From Trichormus_B sp936914905 (GTDB lineage: Bacteria; Cyanobacteriota; Cyanobacteriia; Cyanobacteriales; Nostocaceae): a stretch of 64,000 bases of DNA. The notes beneath the pieces were generated by a model. That model saw nothing but the letters and a program-made list of their open reading frames with translations. It had not been told where the DNA came from and ran no database searches. Below, piece by piece: positions 36,690 to 47,608 of this stretch. A program made the translations under genes and the position numbers. The stretch is taken from assembly GCF_039871975.1 (NCBI RefSeq), contig NZ_JBDPLL010000001.1; one strand, written 5' to 3'. Positions within the stretch are counted from its first letter, which is position 1; every line of letters starts with the position of its first letter.

Positions 36690-38393
36690 GACCTGAGTTT
36701 TTACATACTTTTGACAAGCTGTAGGTAGGAATTACAAAATTTGACAAGGTTCCTCTGTCAAGTTCAGAATCCTATCAACTCCTTGTGTAATCAGAAAATG
36801 AATTCCTTGAAAACATACACCAGTTGCTTCAAATCGGGGAAACCACCCAAGGCAGAGGCTCTGAAATATCCAAGGTAAAGTAGGGGATTATCTAGGTTTA
36901 TTCAGTTGGTTTTTAACTGTAGCTTTTTGCATCTTTAATGAGATTCTTAATTGTCTTTGTCCCAGATTATAAACCAAAAGATACAATGCCATTAATATCA
37001 TGATTGTCTCTACTCTTCCTGGATTTTTTACAAAATGACTATTGGCGAAAAATAACGGGTTTTTGATAAATCTAAATCCTCTTCCTGTTGATTGATATTC
37101 TGATTAATATTCTTTATATATTCTTAATATTCCTATTGTTTCTAATTCGGTTACCTCTAAAATATTCGTTTCTAAAATATATCGACAACAAGAGTTATGA
37201 TGTTGGGTGATTAACTCCTGAGTTTCTATTAGTTTACCTCTTACTTGATAAACTACTGCTTGTCCTTTATTTAACCTCTCGGTGATTTCTAAGTCCGATA
37301 TTTTATGATATTTCAATTTTGCTGCCAGTTCTTTAATTTCTAGTTCCGCTAACTATGTCTCTTCAAATTCTTCTTTGACTAATCTACCTACTTGTTTACT
37401 GATTTTTAGAAACTCCTCTTGAATGCTTTGGGTTAATTTCTTTAAGTCTGCTTTTTTTCTGTCTGCACTTTCTACTAGTAGCTATCTTTGCTCTATTCGC
37501 CTATAGGATACTTTCTCGTCTTGATAGCTACATCCTTTGATATCTCGTGGTTTCAGCTCTGTACTGGTAAATGCTTTGACCAAGTAAGTTTTTGGCTTTT
37601 TTAATGGATAAAGGTACTCGACTTATTCATTTTATGTTCGAAATTAATTTTAAATTAATTTCGAACATAAAATGCACTATCAGCCACCATTATACTTTCA
37701 AAATCTATTTGTTTGTCATACTTAACTAAGATTTGAGCAAATACTGCTTTATCTGATTCATTTACTGATGCTCCTCTAAAAAATAAGGCTATATCTCCGT
37801 CACTACTTACTAGTAAATCTACTATACATTGTTTTAAGTCTGGATGATGGTCACGAGAATATCCTTGTGTAATCTTAATCCGATCTTCTCGGTTCATTCC
37901 TAATTCTTGTCCTATATTATACTCTCCATGCAAATGCAATGAGGTTGAACCTAAATGGGAATATTTGGTTGCTACTCCATATTTCTTTACTACTTATAAG
38001 GCAATTATTAGGAATAATTTAGTTAATCCATATTTGGATAGCTTATCCATTACTCTACCTATTGATTGTATCATCATTTAAATCTTCTATATCTTCCGTT
38101 TCAATTCCTGCTCCTAATAAATATTCTATGGCTTTTTCCTGGAAAAGTTGAGGAAATAAATATAATAGTCTCCATACAAAACCTAGTCTATTTCTAATGA
38201 TTACTTTTACTATTTCTCCTGTATTCACATTCTCTCTACTATACTATCTATTCAGAATATCTCATTTATTTTTTATACAATTTCTATCTGATCTATTATT
38301 CCCAAGTGCTCCAAGTTGTTACTCTTAAACTATTCTTTTTGGTAATTCATGTTTTTGGGTATTTTTATTTAGTTCAGGCTCATTTATATTCAT
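36690..38393 (-). mobile_element. IS1634-type insertion sequence remnant
   Basis: Reverse strand from ATG 38391-38393: MNINEPELNKNTQKHELPKR, then VIIRNRLGFVWRLLYLFPQL, SLHLHGEYN-like MHLHGEYNIGQ, KITQGYSRDHHPDLKQCIVD, DIALFFRGASVNESDKAVFA, MVADSAFYV and, after further breaks, YQVRGKLIETQELI and RILNLTEEPCQILXFLP. The motifs and order are those of IS1634-family DDE transposases (DUF4277 N-terminus). Many stops are present, so it is inactive. The ends were not found. Confidence 0.85.
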
Positions 38394-38604
38394 CTCCTTA
38401 TCTTTTATCCTGAATCTATTGTCAATACTTACCAGTTCCGAGTTATTGGCAATTCTTATTGTATTGTCTATTTTGTACTATCTTAATTATGTGTTAATAC
38501 GTGAGTTTTTCTGTTTTTATAATTATTTTACACTTGTATATAAGAATGAAGTACGGAATGTGGGATGTATCACGAAAATAAGTAACTTAAGTAACTTATG
38601 AAAT

Positions 38605-40465
38605 GAAACGCAATTATTGCACCAATATGGTACAACTAATGCTACAAATGTGACTTAGGTTTCCCAATTTAATCGGCAAGGAAAAGTAGAAAGATTTGTT
38701 ACTTTAATGAGAGATATTACTGAGCCGGAAAAATTACAAGTTGCTGTCAAACAAAGTCAAGAAGGATTTCGGAAACTAACAGAAAAAGTGTGCGTAATTC
38801 CTTGGGAAGCAGACTATAAAACCGGAAATTTCATATACTTTGGGAACCAAAGTGAAGATATTCTCGCTTATTCATTAATGGATTGGTATACCACTGATTT
38901 TTTGGTAAAACACATCCATCCAGATGAATCAAAAATGGGTGATTTATTATTGTCTCCATGCTTCACAATCACAAGACAACTATGAACTTGAGTATAGAAT
39001 GTTGTCAGCCGATGCCAGGGTAGTCTGGCTATATGACATTGTGAGTGTGGTTTGGGTTGAAAATAATCCCAAATAAATGCATGGGTTCATGATTGATATT
39101 ACCGAAGGCAAGCAAGTAGAACAAGAACGAGAAAAATTATTAAGGCGAGAACAAGCTGCAAGGGCAGAAACAGAAGCTGTTAACCTCATCAAAGATGAAT
39201 TTTTAGCGACACTATCTCATGAACTCCGCACTCCCCTTAATGCCATACTGGGGTAGTTATAGTTACTCAAAAGCCGCAAGTTTGATGAAATTACCACTGC
39301 TAGGGTATTAGATACGATTGATCGCAATAGCCGTGTTTTAGCACAGTTAATTGAAGATGTCTTGGATGTTTCGCGAATTATTTGCGCCAAACTGCGATTG
39401 AATCTGCATTTGGTAGAACTTGCCCCAGTAGTGTCAGTAGCCATAGATGTCGTGTCAGTAGCCATAGATACTGTGCATCCTGCCGCAGATGCAAAAGAAA
39501 TTACGATTGAATCCCACTCAATTGAATACCACTCAGAAGTGGGGGTAGTAATAGCTGATGCTAACCGCTTACAACAAATTATCTGGAATTTGCTTTCCAA
39601 CGCTGTCAAGTTTACACCCAAGAGAGGAAAAGTTCAGGTAGGACTCAAACGCATTAATTCCCGTGTGCAGATTCAAGTCAGTGATACCAGAGGGGGCATT
39701 AATCCTGATTTTCTACCTCATGTATTTGAACAATTTCGCCAAGCTGATAGCTCAACTACGTGATCGGATGGAGGATTAGGACTAGGATTAGCAATTGTCC
39801 GTCACCTGCTAGAATTGCATCAAGGCACAGTCTCAGCTACCAGTCCCGGACTTGACCAGGGAGCCACCTTCATCGTCAATCTGTCCATCAAAGCCGTTAC
39901 TGTTGAATACAGTACATCAGAGCAACAGCAACTTCTCGTTGATGATGATTTTGTGAAACAGCAATTATCTATCTTGGAAGGGCTGGCAACTGAATAAAAA
40001 CAATTATCCAAATCTACTCATATCTGCTCAATGAAGCATAGCATACTTATTGGGCAGATATAAGTAGATTAACTAAATCAGAGGTTAAGGGTACTTGTTG
40101 TTGATGATGAAGCAGATGCACAGAATTTGCTGACCACAATTTTAGGACAATATGATGCTGAAGGGGTAATTATTAATTGTGTAGCATAGACAATACGAGA
40201 CTTCTCACAATTATACCTAAATATATTAACCAGTCATATTGGAATGCCAGAAGAAGATAGCTATACACTAAACACTAATTCATAAAGATAGAAATCTACC
40301 TAGCTAGTTATAAGGGAGGAAGAATTCCCCCAGTCGCCGTCACAGCTTCTGCTAGAGCAGAAGACCTTATCCAAGTCTTATTAGCTGGTTTTGAATTACA
40401 TATTCCCAAATCTGTCAATCCTGCGGAATTAGGCTCTGTGGTAGCAAATTTGCCAGGAAGAACTT
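38605..40465 (+). pseudogene. PAS hybrid histidine kinase with receiver domain, broken
   Basis: A PAS/PAC region (RFVTLMRDITEPEKLQ, then EKVCVIPWEADYKTGNFIYF) leads to the H-box FLATLSHELRTPLNAILG (about 39205), the N-box LQQIIWNLLSNAVKFTPKRG (about 39575), and the G boxes in QVSDTRGGI and GGLGLGLAIVRHLLELHQGT. A receiver domain follows (LRVLVVDDEADAQNLLTTIL, about 40085) with its end VTASARAEDLIQVLLAGFE. There are stops at about 39255 and 39761 and frame changes near 38950. A 21-base unit is duplicated in tandem at about 39431-39472. The 5' part is missing. Confidence 0.9.
40011..40070. repeat. 60-bp near-perfect palindrome between kinase and receiver parts
   Basis: AATCTACTCATATCTGCTCA... 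(40011-40032) pairs with ...GGGCAGATATAAGTAGATT (40049-40070) across a 16-base loop. It separates the ATPase domain's stop from the receiver domain and may be a small palindromic insertion. Confidence 0.7.
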
Positions 40466-40627
40466 AAATCAATTCAAAACAATTCAAAACAATTCAAAAT
40501 AATTCGTAATCTACTCCCATGGCCAATACCCAATGGCCAAACCCCTAATTTTGATGTGGAAGTGGAAATACCAGAGATAATAAGTTACTCTGTTGAGAAA
40601 CAGAAACAATACATTTTTCATAACTTT

Positions 40628-41548
40628 ATGACTACCAAAACTCAAGCTATTAATCCGCAGAATAAGTTTCAGTGTGTTGGTATCATCAACCGTGCAAATA
40701 GAATCTTCATGGGAATGCTTGCGGCTGTCCCTATTGCTTTGTCATTACCCGCAGAAGCATTACAAGTACAGATAACACCAACTGCTCCGAAACTGGGAGA
40801 TACACTTTCAGTCATAATTGATGTAGATAGTCAAGAAAATATTATTAATCCCACAGTGAAAGTTGGGGAAGAAACATATCCAGCTTTTCCAATTTCCCCT
40901 AATAAGTATCGCGCTTTTATTCCTACCACTCCACTAGAAAAACCAGAGGTAAGAAAAGTCACAGTAGCTGCAGATAGACAAGAAAGAAATTTAGCAGTAA
41001 AAGTAAGCGACCGCAAATTTCCCGTCCAACGTATCACCTTACCACCAGGAAAAGCCGGAGTACAAGCCACAGAATATGAACTCCAGCAAGTCAAAGAATT
41101 TAAAGCCCTACAGACACCAGAAAAGTTTTGGAACGGAGTTTTCCTCAGACCAAATAAAGGACGCATGACGACAACCTATGGTGTACGTCGCTACTATAAT
41201 GGTAAATTTGCAAATGACTACTACCATCGTGGCCTAGACTACGCTGGTGCAGCAGGTTCAGCCGTAGTTGCCCCAGCTCCAGGACAAGTTGCTTTAGTAG
41301 GTAGAGTTTCCCAAGGTTTCCGCGTTCATGGTAACGTAGTTGGCATCGACCACGGTCAAGGAGTAACCAGTATTTTCATGCACCTCAGCCGCATTAATGT
41401 CAAAGAAGGAGATATTGTCAAAGCTGGTCAACTCATTGGTGGAGTAGGTTCAACAGGTGCTTCCACAGGCCCGCACTTGCACTGGGGTTTATATGTCAAT
41501 GGAAAATCTATTGATCCCACATCCTGGCAAACCAAGGTCGTTGATTAA
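40628..41548 (+). CDS. M23-family metallopeptidase (LytM domain), exported
   Basis: The likely start ATG 40628 gives about 306 aa with an N-terminal hydrophobic segment near residues 28-46 (MGMLAAVPIALSLPAEA), a probable signal. After a beta domain, the LytM peptidase begins near residue 190: zinc ligands H and D in YYHRGLDYAG and the HLHWG motif near the end. Such enzymes cleave peptide cross-bridges of peptidoglycan or act as regulators. A GTG at 40556 is also in frame. It is intact and next to other envelope and regulatory genes. Confidence 0.9.
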   Translation: MTTKTQAINPQNKFQCVGIINRANRIFMGMLAAVPIALSLPAEALQVQITPTAPKLGDTLSVIIDVDSQENIINPTVKVGEETYPAFPISPNKYRAFIPTTPLEKPEVRKVTVAADRQERNLAVKVSDRKFPVQRITLPPGKAGVQATEYELQQVKEFKALQTPEKFWNGVFLRPNKGRMTTTYGVRRYYNGKFANDYYHRGLDYAGAAGSAVVAPAPGQVALVGRVSQGFRVHGNVVGIDHGQGVTSIFMHLSRINVKEGDIVKAGQLIGGVGSTGASTGPHLHWGLYVNGKSIDPTSWQTKVVD

Positions 41549-41652
41549 TAATTCGTAATTAAATTCATAATTATAAATTATGAATTTGTTTGGTATAATC
41601 AATTGCTTTATCTATTCCCTGTATTGCTTAAATTTAATCGTGAGAATTAATT

Positions 41653-42198
41653 ATGAGTATTGAAAAAATTGTCGAACAAGCCCTTCAGGATGGTTATCTC
41701 ACACCAGTAATGGAAGCCGAAGTTGGGCGAATTTGTGATAACGCCTCAGATCTCTCCATTGAAGAGTACATGGCTCTAGATCGACTCATGGGTTCATTGT
41801 TGACCGGTGAAGTAGTGGCAGTACCGCGTAAACAATTTATTAACGTCATGGAGGAATTGGTACTAACTGAAGTAATCCGCAAAGTAGCAGAAATCGAAGC
41901 CACTTCTGAAAGCTCTCTGGACGTAGGAGATATCACCGCTTACGCTCTTAATCGTCTTCCACCTCTGTATGCTACTACGGAAGAAGGAGCTAATTACCAG
42001 CGCCAACGCGCTAAAACAGAACTTCAGAACTTGATTTCTCAACAAGTAGCCAAAGCCATTGATTGTTACTTAGATAGACCTGAATTCTTCCCAGAACGTC
42101 AAGCCTTAAGCAAACACACTGGTAATGAAGTCCTCAGCCAAGTTAGTAACTTACTGCAAGTTTACGCACCCAATTTTGAACAAAAATCACATCCTTAG
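41653..42198 (+). CDS. ComFB-domain protein (candidate c-di-GMP receptor)
   Basis: The product has 181 aa. Its N-terminal third is cyanobacterium-specific, and its centre has VMEELVLTEVIRKVAEIE and AYALNRLPPLYATTEEGANY, the late-competence ComFB signature. Members of this family in Anabaena (CdgR) and Synechocystis (ComFB) have been reported to bind cyclic di-GMP. Ligand binding here is inferred from the family. It lies close to the ECF sigma factor gene, as I recall for the Anabaena sigG region. A hairpin of 16-bp arms follows directly. Confidence 0.88.
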   Translation: MSIEKIVEQALQDGYLTPVMEAEVGRICDNASDLSIEEYMALDRLMGSLLTGEVVAVPRKQFINVMEELVLTEVIRKVAEIEATSESSLDVGDITAYALNRLPPLYATTEEGANYQRQRAKTELQNLISQQVAKAIDCYLDRPEFFPERQALSKHTGNEVLSQVSNLLQVYAPNFEQKSHP

Positions 42199-42251
42199 TT
42201 ACTTATCAGTTGTGAGTGGCAAATATTAAAAACTGACAACTGACAAGTAAC
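42198..42251. terminator. Shared hairpin between convergent genes
   Basis: GTTACTTATCAGTTGT and ACAACTGACAAGTAAC pair with one mismatch. The palindrome spans from one stop codon to the other of two convergent genes. There is no clear T run. Confidence 0.55.
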
Positions 42252-43072
42252 TAATTTCTTATCAAAACTGGTGTGCTTAAACTCAATTGTTCATACAGCA
42301 TTCGGACATCAGAATTACGCATTCTTAGGCAACCATGAGATACTGCTGCTCCTATTAGGTCAGTATTAGGTGTACCATGAAAGCCAATTTCATTTCTTCC
42401 ATCTGACCAAAAGCCAATCCATCTATCTCCTAAAGGACTATCAGTACCTGCTTCAAATACTTGCCCAGTAATTGGATGCTTCCAAATGGGATTATGTTGC
42501 TTGTGTATGACTTGAAACTCGCCTGTGGGCGTTTCCCAACCCTTCTTTCCTACAGCAATTGGATAACTAGCTATCACTTCATCATAGCGGTAAACATAGA
42601 CGCGGCGATCGCTTAAATCAACTATCGCCTGTGTTCGACTAACTTCCAGTCCCTGAACAGATTTAGCTTGAGCTACACCCGGGAAGAAAAATCCCTTGGG
42701 ACTATTATTCTCCTTTTTATTCTCTCCTTTTTCTGAAACTGCCAACTTTTTCTTTTTTGATTTGTCCAAAGCACCATCTGGATTTGGCTTACCTTGTACT
42801 AACCTAGTCCCAGGGTTGGTAACAGAGGAATTTGGTGCTGATGGAGGTACAGACACCCCCAAAGCCACTTCTCCAATACCAATACCTTCTGGGGAATTTT
42901 TACCAGAGTCAGTGCGGGTGGTGGGATTTTTCCTCAATGTCGTGGATGCTGATTGATTTAACTGCCCTGTCGTTTTCATAGTATGCCAATGGACAGCCAG
43001 AGACAAAATTGCTGTGCCAAAACAGAGGAACATTACTATCCGCGCTACAGATTCATTTCTTGCCATTGCCAT
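42251..43072 (-). CDS. L,D-transpeptidase (YkuD domain)
   Basis: This 273-aa protein has an N-terminal membrane anchor (IVMFLCFGTAILSLAVHW), a Ser/Pro/Lys-rich linker (about 35-135) and a YkuD domain beginning AIVDLSDRRVYVYR. The catalytic motif is FHGTPNTDLIGAAVSHGCLR followed by MRN, with the nucleophilic Cys in SHGC. It would form 3-3 cross-links in peptidoglycan or attach proteins. It is convergent with the ComFB gene and divergent from the sigma factor gene. Confidence 0.92.
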   Translation of the reverse strand: MAMARNESVARIVMFLCFGTAILSLAVHWHTMKTTGQLNQSASTTLRKNPTTRTDSGKNSPEGIGIGEVALGVSVPPSAPNSSVTNPGTRLVQGKPNPDGALDKSKKKKLAVSEKGENKKENNSPKGFFFPGVAQAKSVQGLEVSRTQAIVDLSDRRVYVYRYDEVIASYPIAVGKKGWETPTGEFQVIHKQHNPIWKHPITGQVFEAGTDSPLGDRWIGFWSDGRNEIGFHGTPNTDLIGAAVSHGCLRMRNSDVRMLYEQLSLSTPVLIRN

Positions 43073-43475
43073 CGCTTATTTTTTATCCCTGACCTATCTG
43101 GCTCTATAAAATTATGGACTACCTAGACCAGTTAATTAGCAAAAAATTTATCAATTATTATCAGTTGTCTAATTACGCTGACAATATCTTCATAATTTAG
43201 CAGGAGTCAGGAGTATAAGAAGGTAATTCTCAATGCCCAATACCCCATCACCCACACCCTGTTTTTGGTGAAGCGGTAGTAGTCAGTTGTTCGAGTGAAT
43301 ACATTTTACTAATTTTTTCTGTAAACCCAAGACCCAGCAATGTACACTCAACACTTTCTTAGTAATTCCTGATTTATACGGCTGTGGTTATCTCATAAAT
43401 CCCTCACCTAGTGTGGGAACTTCTGAAAAATTATCCTGTCTAATAGCAGGGGATAATTTAACGCCAGTAAGATCT

Positions 43476-44132
43476 ATGAGTCAAGCGATTACGGTATCCT
43501 GGTCAAGGGTTGATGCAACTTATTCGGAAGCATCGGTGCAAGTTGACAAACTCTCAAATCACAATCTAATTTTACGCTGTCAAGCAGGACAGCGGCCAGA
43601 TAAAGCTGCCTTTGCAGAACTCTTGCGTCGCTATCAGACTCAGGTTGATCGGGTTTTATACCACCTAGCCCCTGATTGGTCTGACAGAGCTGATTTAGCT
43701 CAAGAAGTGTGGATTCGAGTCTATCGGAATATTAACCGATTACAAGAACCTGCTAAATTTCGGGGCTGGTTAAGCCGTATTACCACTAACTTGTTTTACG
43801 ATGAGTTACGTAAACGCAAACGGGTGGTTAGTCCCCTATCACTCGATGCTCCTCGTTCGCTAGAAGATGGCGAAATGGATTGGGAAATTGCTGGTGACAC
43901 TCCAGGTCCAGAAGAAGAACTGACAACCAGGGAATTTTACGAACAATTACGAGATGCGATGGCGGATTTACCAGAAGTATTCCGTACTACAATTGTTCTC
44001 AGAGAAATTGAAGGCATGGCTTATGAAGAAATAGCTGAAATTACAGGCGTTTCATTAGGAACAGTCAAATCGAGAATAGCTAGAGCCAGATCCAGATTAC
44101 AAGCACAGTTGCAAACCTATCTAGATACCTAA
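43476..44132 (+). CDS. sigG: ECF-type sigma factor (SigG-like)
   Basis: This sigma-70 family group 4 protein has about 218 aa. Region 2 reads LAPDWSDRADLAQEVWIRVY and FRGWLSRITTNLFYDELRKR. Region 4 has FRTTIVLREIEGMAYEEIAE followed by ITGVSLGTVKSRIARAR, a helix-turn-helix. ATG 43476 (MSQAITVSWSRVD) is preferred; an upstream GTG at 43413 adds 21 residues. The anti-sigma candidate follows 163 bases downstream. The intergenic 43073-43412 has weak heptamer-type repeats (43233-43260) and no other gene. Confidence 0.9.
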   Translation: MSQAITVSWSRVDATYSEASVQVDKLSNHNLILRCQAGQRPDKAAFAELLRRYQTQVDRVLYHLAPDWSDRADLAQEVWIRVYRNINRLQEPAKFRGWLSRITTNLFYDELRKRKRVVSPLSLDAPRSLEDGEMDWEIAGDTPGPEEELTTREFYEQLRDAMADLPEVFRTTIVLREIEGMAYEEIAEITGVSLGTVKSRIARARSRLQAQLQTYLDT

Positions 44133-44295
44133 ATTTACAATCTGTTTCCTCAGTTCTATGGCAGAATTTAAACATATTAAAAATTAAAAATTCCTGCAAA
44201 AATAGATTTTTACTGCCTCATGGAAGCAAATTTAACTAAATTCTCGTACTTAATCTCCTGTGTTTCACCGTGTATGAATTGGTAAAAACGTTAAA

Positions 44296-44946
44296 ATGAA
44301 TACTGATTCTAAGTTCTACGACCGTTCCCACTCCCAACTCTCTAGTGATGTACCAAATGGAATGGCTCAACATCCCAATGAATTAACGGGTGATATGGAT
44401 ATGGATATGGATATGGAGAAACACGATAACCAAGGGCATAAAGAAGTTGATGATCGCTTCGAGTTATTGAGTGCTTATCTTGATTGTGAAGTGACAGCAT
44501 CTGAACGTCGGCAAGTGGAAGAATGGCTGGCAACAGATGACTCAGTTCAATACTTGTATAAGCAACTACTAAAGTTAAGGCAAGGTGTAAAGTCCATACC
44601 TATACCAGCATCTCAAAACTCACCAGAAGTTACATTTCGACAGGTATGGAAACGTTTACGCAGCCGTACCCAGTTAAGTTGGTTGGTTGGTGGTGTAGCT
44701 GTAGCGGCTTGTGTCATCGGCTCAATATCTGGCTTAATTCCTGGTAATACAACCAAATTGCAACTAGTACAACAGAAAATACAACCAATAGCGGTAACAA
44801 CACAACTAGCAGTCCCGGCTTCACCACTAATGGTAGCGTTGAACAACCCAGTCATTGAAATTCCCAAAACAGCAATAGCTTCTCCAATAACACCAATTGA
44901 TGAGTCAAAAACTCTGGAAAAAGACACAGAATTAGAAATCAATTAA
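44296..44946 (+). CDS. Probable membrane anti-sigma factor
   Basis: In this 216-aa protein, residues about 50-95 (FELLSAYLDCEVTASERRQV, then EEWLATD) resemble the cytoplasmic sigma-binding domain of anti-sigma factors (without the zinc His-x3-Cys-x2-Cys motif). One membrane helix occurs near residues 127-147, then a Pro/Thr/Ala-rich outside part. Residues 34-40 are an MDMDMDM run from a 6-bp microsatellite (ATGGAT, 44395-44417). Its position directly after an ECF sigma gene supports the role. The signal it senses is unknown. Confidence 0.8.
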   Translation: MNTDSKFYDRSHSQLSSDVPNGMAQHPNELTGDMDMDMDMEKHDNQGHKEVDDRFELLSAYLDCEVTASERRQVEEWLATDDSVQYLYKQLLKLRQGVKSIPIPASQNSPEVTFRQVWKRLRSRTQLSWLVGGVAVAACVIGSISGLIPGNTTKLQLVQQKIQPIAVTTQLAVPASPLMVALNNPVIEIPKTAIASPITPIDESKTLEKDTELEIN

Positions 44947-44969
44947 TCAAGTATAGCATTCAGGAGTTA

Positions 44970-45428
44970 GAAGTCATGACTTGCTCCAACAACTATCTCG
45001 TTGAGGAATAAAACCTAGTTGGTGAACTTTTTCGGGTGTCATCAAGTACACCCAAGCCCAACCTGAATATAAGCCGGTTGACTGAAAAATCTCTATATAT
45101 TCCCGATTATAAAGGTTTTCTGTTATTGGTTTTGTGGAGTGATAATATTCTAGAGTGTACCAACTAAAAAATGATCCAAAACGTCAGTTGCTTCGACAAA
45201 AGATTTCAACAAACCATTTTTTCAAGGTTGGTAAGCGGTGAATCAGCTCTTCTTAGTATCTATGGGAATTTTCAATGTTGTTGATTCATAATCCACAAGT
45301 GGATTGATGCGATTAACTTCTTTAAAGATAGCTTCTGTTTCTGGTATCTGTTTGATTGGGTTTGTTTTAGCCACCCTTCTTAAGCCATAACCTAGTACAG
45401 TAAGGCGTAAATAAACTAACCATTCCAA
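44970..45428 (-). pseudogene. Conserved hypothetical protein, broken
   Basis: The reverse frame reads TEAIFKEVNRINPLVDYEST, TLKIPIDTKKS, stop, LIHRLPTLKKWFVEIF, stop, then SFFSWYTLEYYHSTKPITEN, EYIEIFQSTGLYSGWAWVYL and ends QRDSCWSKS. The pieces stay in one register with point stops, so it is a recently killed gene. The family is not recognised. Confidence 0.55.
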
Positions 45429-45639
45429 ATGTATAAAAAGCTCATGTCGTGTACATTAGAGACGTCCGAAAATTTACAAAGGAGTCTGTGTCTGGCTTTC
45501 CATAGTGTTAAGATGAGGACAGAGCCAAGAAAAGAATCAGAGTTAGGAATAGTAACTGATAGGAACTATCCATGAAGATCTTGATAGCTAATTTATGACT
45601 GACCTCATATCCATAACATTTATTAAATGGGCAAAACTA

Positions 45640-46520
45640 ATGAACCAACTCGTAATGTGACTAAACCACAAATAGTAAGAATTACTTATTCGTAAATTCA
45701 GGAGTTGAGGGAAAATCTTTGTTGAGCTACCCGGAACTTTTTATAAGTCTAATGACGTGTTCGACAAAAATACCCTTGCTGGAAAACTTTTTCTTTCGTG
45801 CCTTTTGTTATGAGGTTAATTCTCCTTTACGTGGTTTCTGATAAGTTGTACTAATATTCTTTCCTCCTTGATATGCTTTATCTCCTTCATACATTTAGTT
45901 TTTCTGGGACTTTTATTGTTGCTCTTTAAATAACCTAATATCACTGTTTGGGCCTTTTTATCCTACTTCTACATCGACAATATCTTTTCCTTCTGGTAAG
46001 ATCACAAACTAATTTTTAAATGTGTGCTCCTTCTTCTTACCTGTTACCTGAAAAATACTTTTTTGCGCCTGATTATTTGAAGGCCGTACTCCTGGCTATT
46101 CATGCTGTCCACTATTAAGTAAAACTCCATCAATAGTTCTGAGTCGGGATCGGATAATCGCTATCATCTTTTTCTACCTGTTCAAGGACACTAGCAGGCA
46201 AAACATCTCCTAATATCTCTAGCCAGTAATTAAATGTGTCCTTTCCTTCCGTTTTAGATATAGCGAAATGCAAACCTAAAACCTTAAATGTTGGCATTTT
46301 CCTCAAATAGAACAGGCATAGACATACCTGTTCTTTTATCTCTAGTTTCGGTTTCCGCCCTCCTCCTTTCTGATTTATATGTATCTTGTCACTTTCTATC
46401 TCAGGTTAAAGTTTTTTATGCTGTATTTCAGCTTGGGCTAACAAGTCTTGAAACTGATGGTTAGTTATTCCCAGTATTTGTTTTCTACTATGTGGATATT
46501 GAAGAATATAATTAAGTGTA
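45640..46520 (-). mobile_element. IS5-type transposase remnant
   Basis: The reverse strand gives ILGITNHQFQDLLAQAEIQH, GGGRKPKLEIKEQVCLCLFY, FKVLGLHFAISKTEGKDTFN, EILGDVLPASVLEQVEKDDS, then LPEGKDIVDVEVG, YEGDKAYQGGKNISTTYQKP and FVEHVIRLIK. This is the helix-turn-helix plus DDE order of cyanobacterial IS5-like transposases. Stops and frameshifts are numerous. A related N-terminal piece lies at 54636-54891. Confidence 0.8.
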
Positions 46521-46619
46521 AGTGGATTTTTCCTTTTTGTAGACGATCAAAATTCCCTTCTACCATTTTTTTGACACCAAGTTAATTTTCCTGACAGGTC
46601 TAATGGTAAATTTTGTTGG

Positions 46620-47140
46620 CGCAGCCTGCTGGAAGCACTATTTTGTTAGCGTAGCTCTTCTTTCAGAAGCATTTTAAATTCACGGCGGTACTAGTTGATT
46701 CAATAGTTTTCGAATTACCTCAGATATTGGGAGTTTTCATCTTGATACCCTTTGATTTCTATCAACTGATGACGAACTTGCACTGCTGACAGCCTGGTAT
46801 ACAACCTTGTACTCTCAAAACTTGGGTCTGTTTGGCTTTGTGGCTCTACAATTGAGCGTATATCTTGTAGTAAGTTGGTAGTCTATGTTCTGTTGGTTTT
46901 CAGCCTCTGAGCCGAAATGAGTCTGCTATTGATATTCCATGGCCTAACTCTTGTATCCCTTTCCGAATTGTGCGTCCCTAGTTCTCGTTCTGCAATTGTT
47001 GCTCCTCCTCGTCCCCATCCTTTCACTACCTCTGCTATCAATTGTCTTCGGTCACTTCCTTTTAGCTTTTATGCTGTGCTTGATATACAACGACCTTAGA
47101 CTATCACTTAGTTGGATTAATGATTCTGGAAACATAAGCC
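46620..47140 (-). mobile_element. Transposase N-terminal remnant (ISAzo13-like)
   Basis: The pieces on the reverse strand are RRQLIAEVVKGWGRGGATIA, IVEPQSQTDPSFESTRLYTR and LSAVQVRHQLIEIKGYQDEN. They match the N-terminal helix-turn-helix part of a cyanobacterial transposase type usually placed near ISAzo13. The DDE part is lost. Family placement is tentative. Confidence 0.6.
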
Positions 47141-47210
47141 ATACTGCACGCTAATTATTCTCTCAGTATCCCTGGTTTTGGATCATTTTTTCCTTGGATT
47201 ACTCTTACAT

Positions 47211-47303
47211 GGTTCTGTTTGAATTAGTGATCGCAAAGAACAACAAAAATATCTAAAATCTAAGACGCTCTATGACACCACAGAAATAATTGTGCAAGAG
47301 GTC
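47211..47303. repeat. Partial second copy of the 19.9-kb MITE
   Basis: From GGTTCTGTTTGAATTAGTGA to TTGTGCAAGAGGTC, it matches the right half of 19859-20026 at roughly four of five bases, including the terminal GAGGTC. The left terminus was not found. Confidence 0.65.
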
Positions 47304-47608
47304 TAATATATCAATGAAGATGGATATTGGTTTGATCTTAAGGGAAAACCATCGCTACCCCATAATTTGACAATATAGCGAGGTTGTCACCTGTGCGGAA
47401 TTTAGACCGACGAGTTGTGGATGGTTGTGATTGGTTAAAGTATGATTTGCAGAATCCTAATCAGTAAACTAAAAACTTTTTCTCCGAAGAGCGATTGATA
47501 AGTACTTGGTGGTTTGTAGTAATGTCAAAGACATAATATTCGGTATATTCGGTAGAGATAAGTTATTATTAAAATAACTTATGTAGTACTAATTCACAAG
47601 AAAAGATA

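Noticed and set aside
38419..38601. 60-codon hydrophobic ORF before the hybrid kinase
   Set aside because: It is AT-rich sequence at the edge of an IS remnant and the composition explains the hydrophobic residues.
46917..47154. Plus-strand ORFs with hydrophobic, Leu-rich translations
   Set aside because: They are shadows of the transposase remnant on the minus strand.
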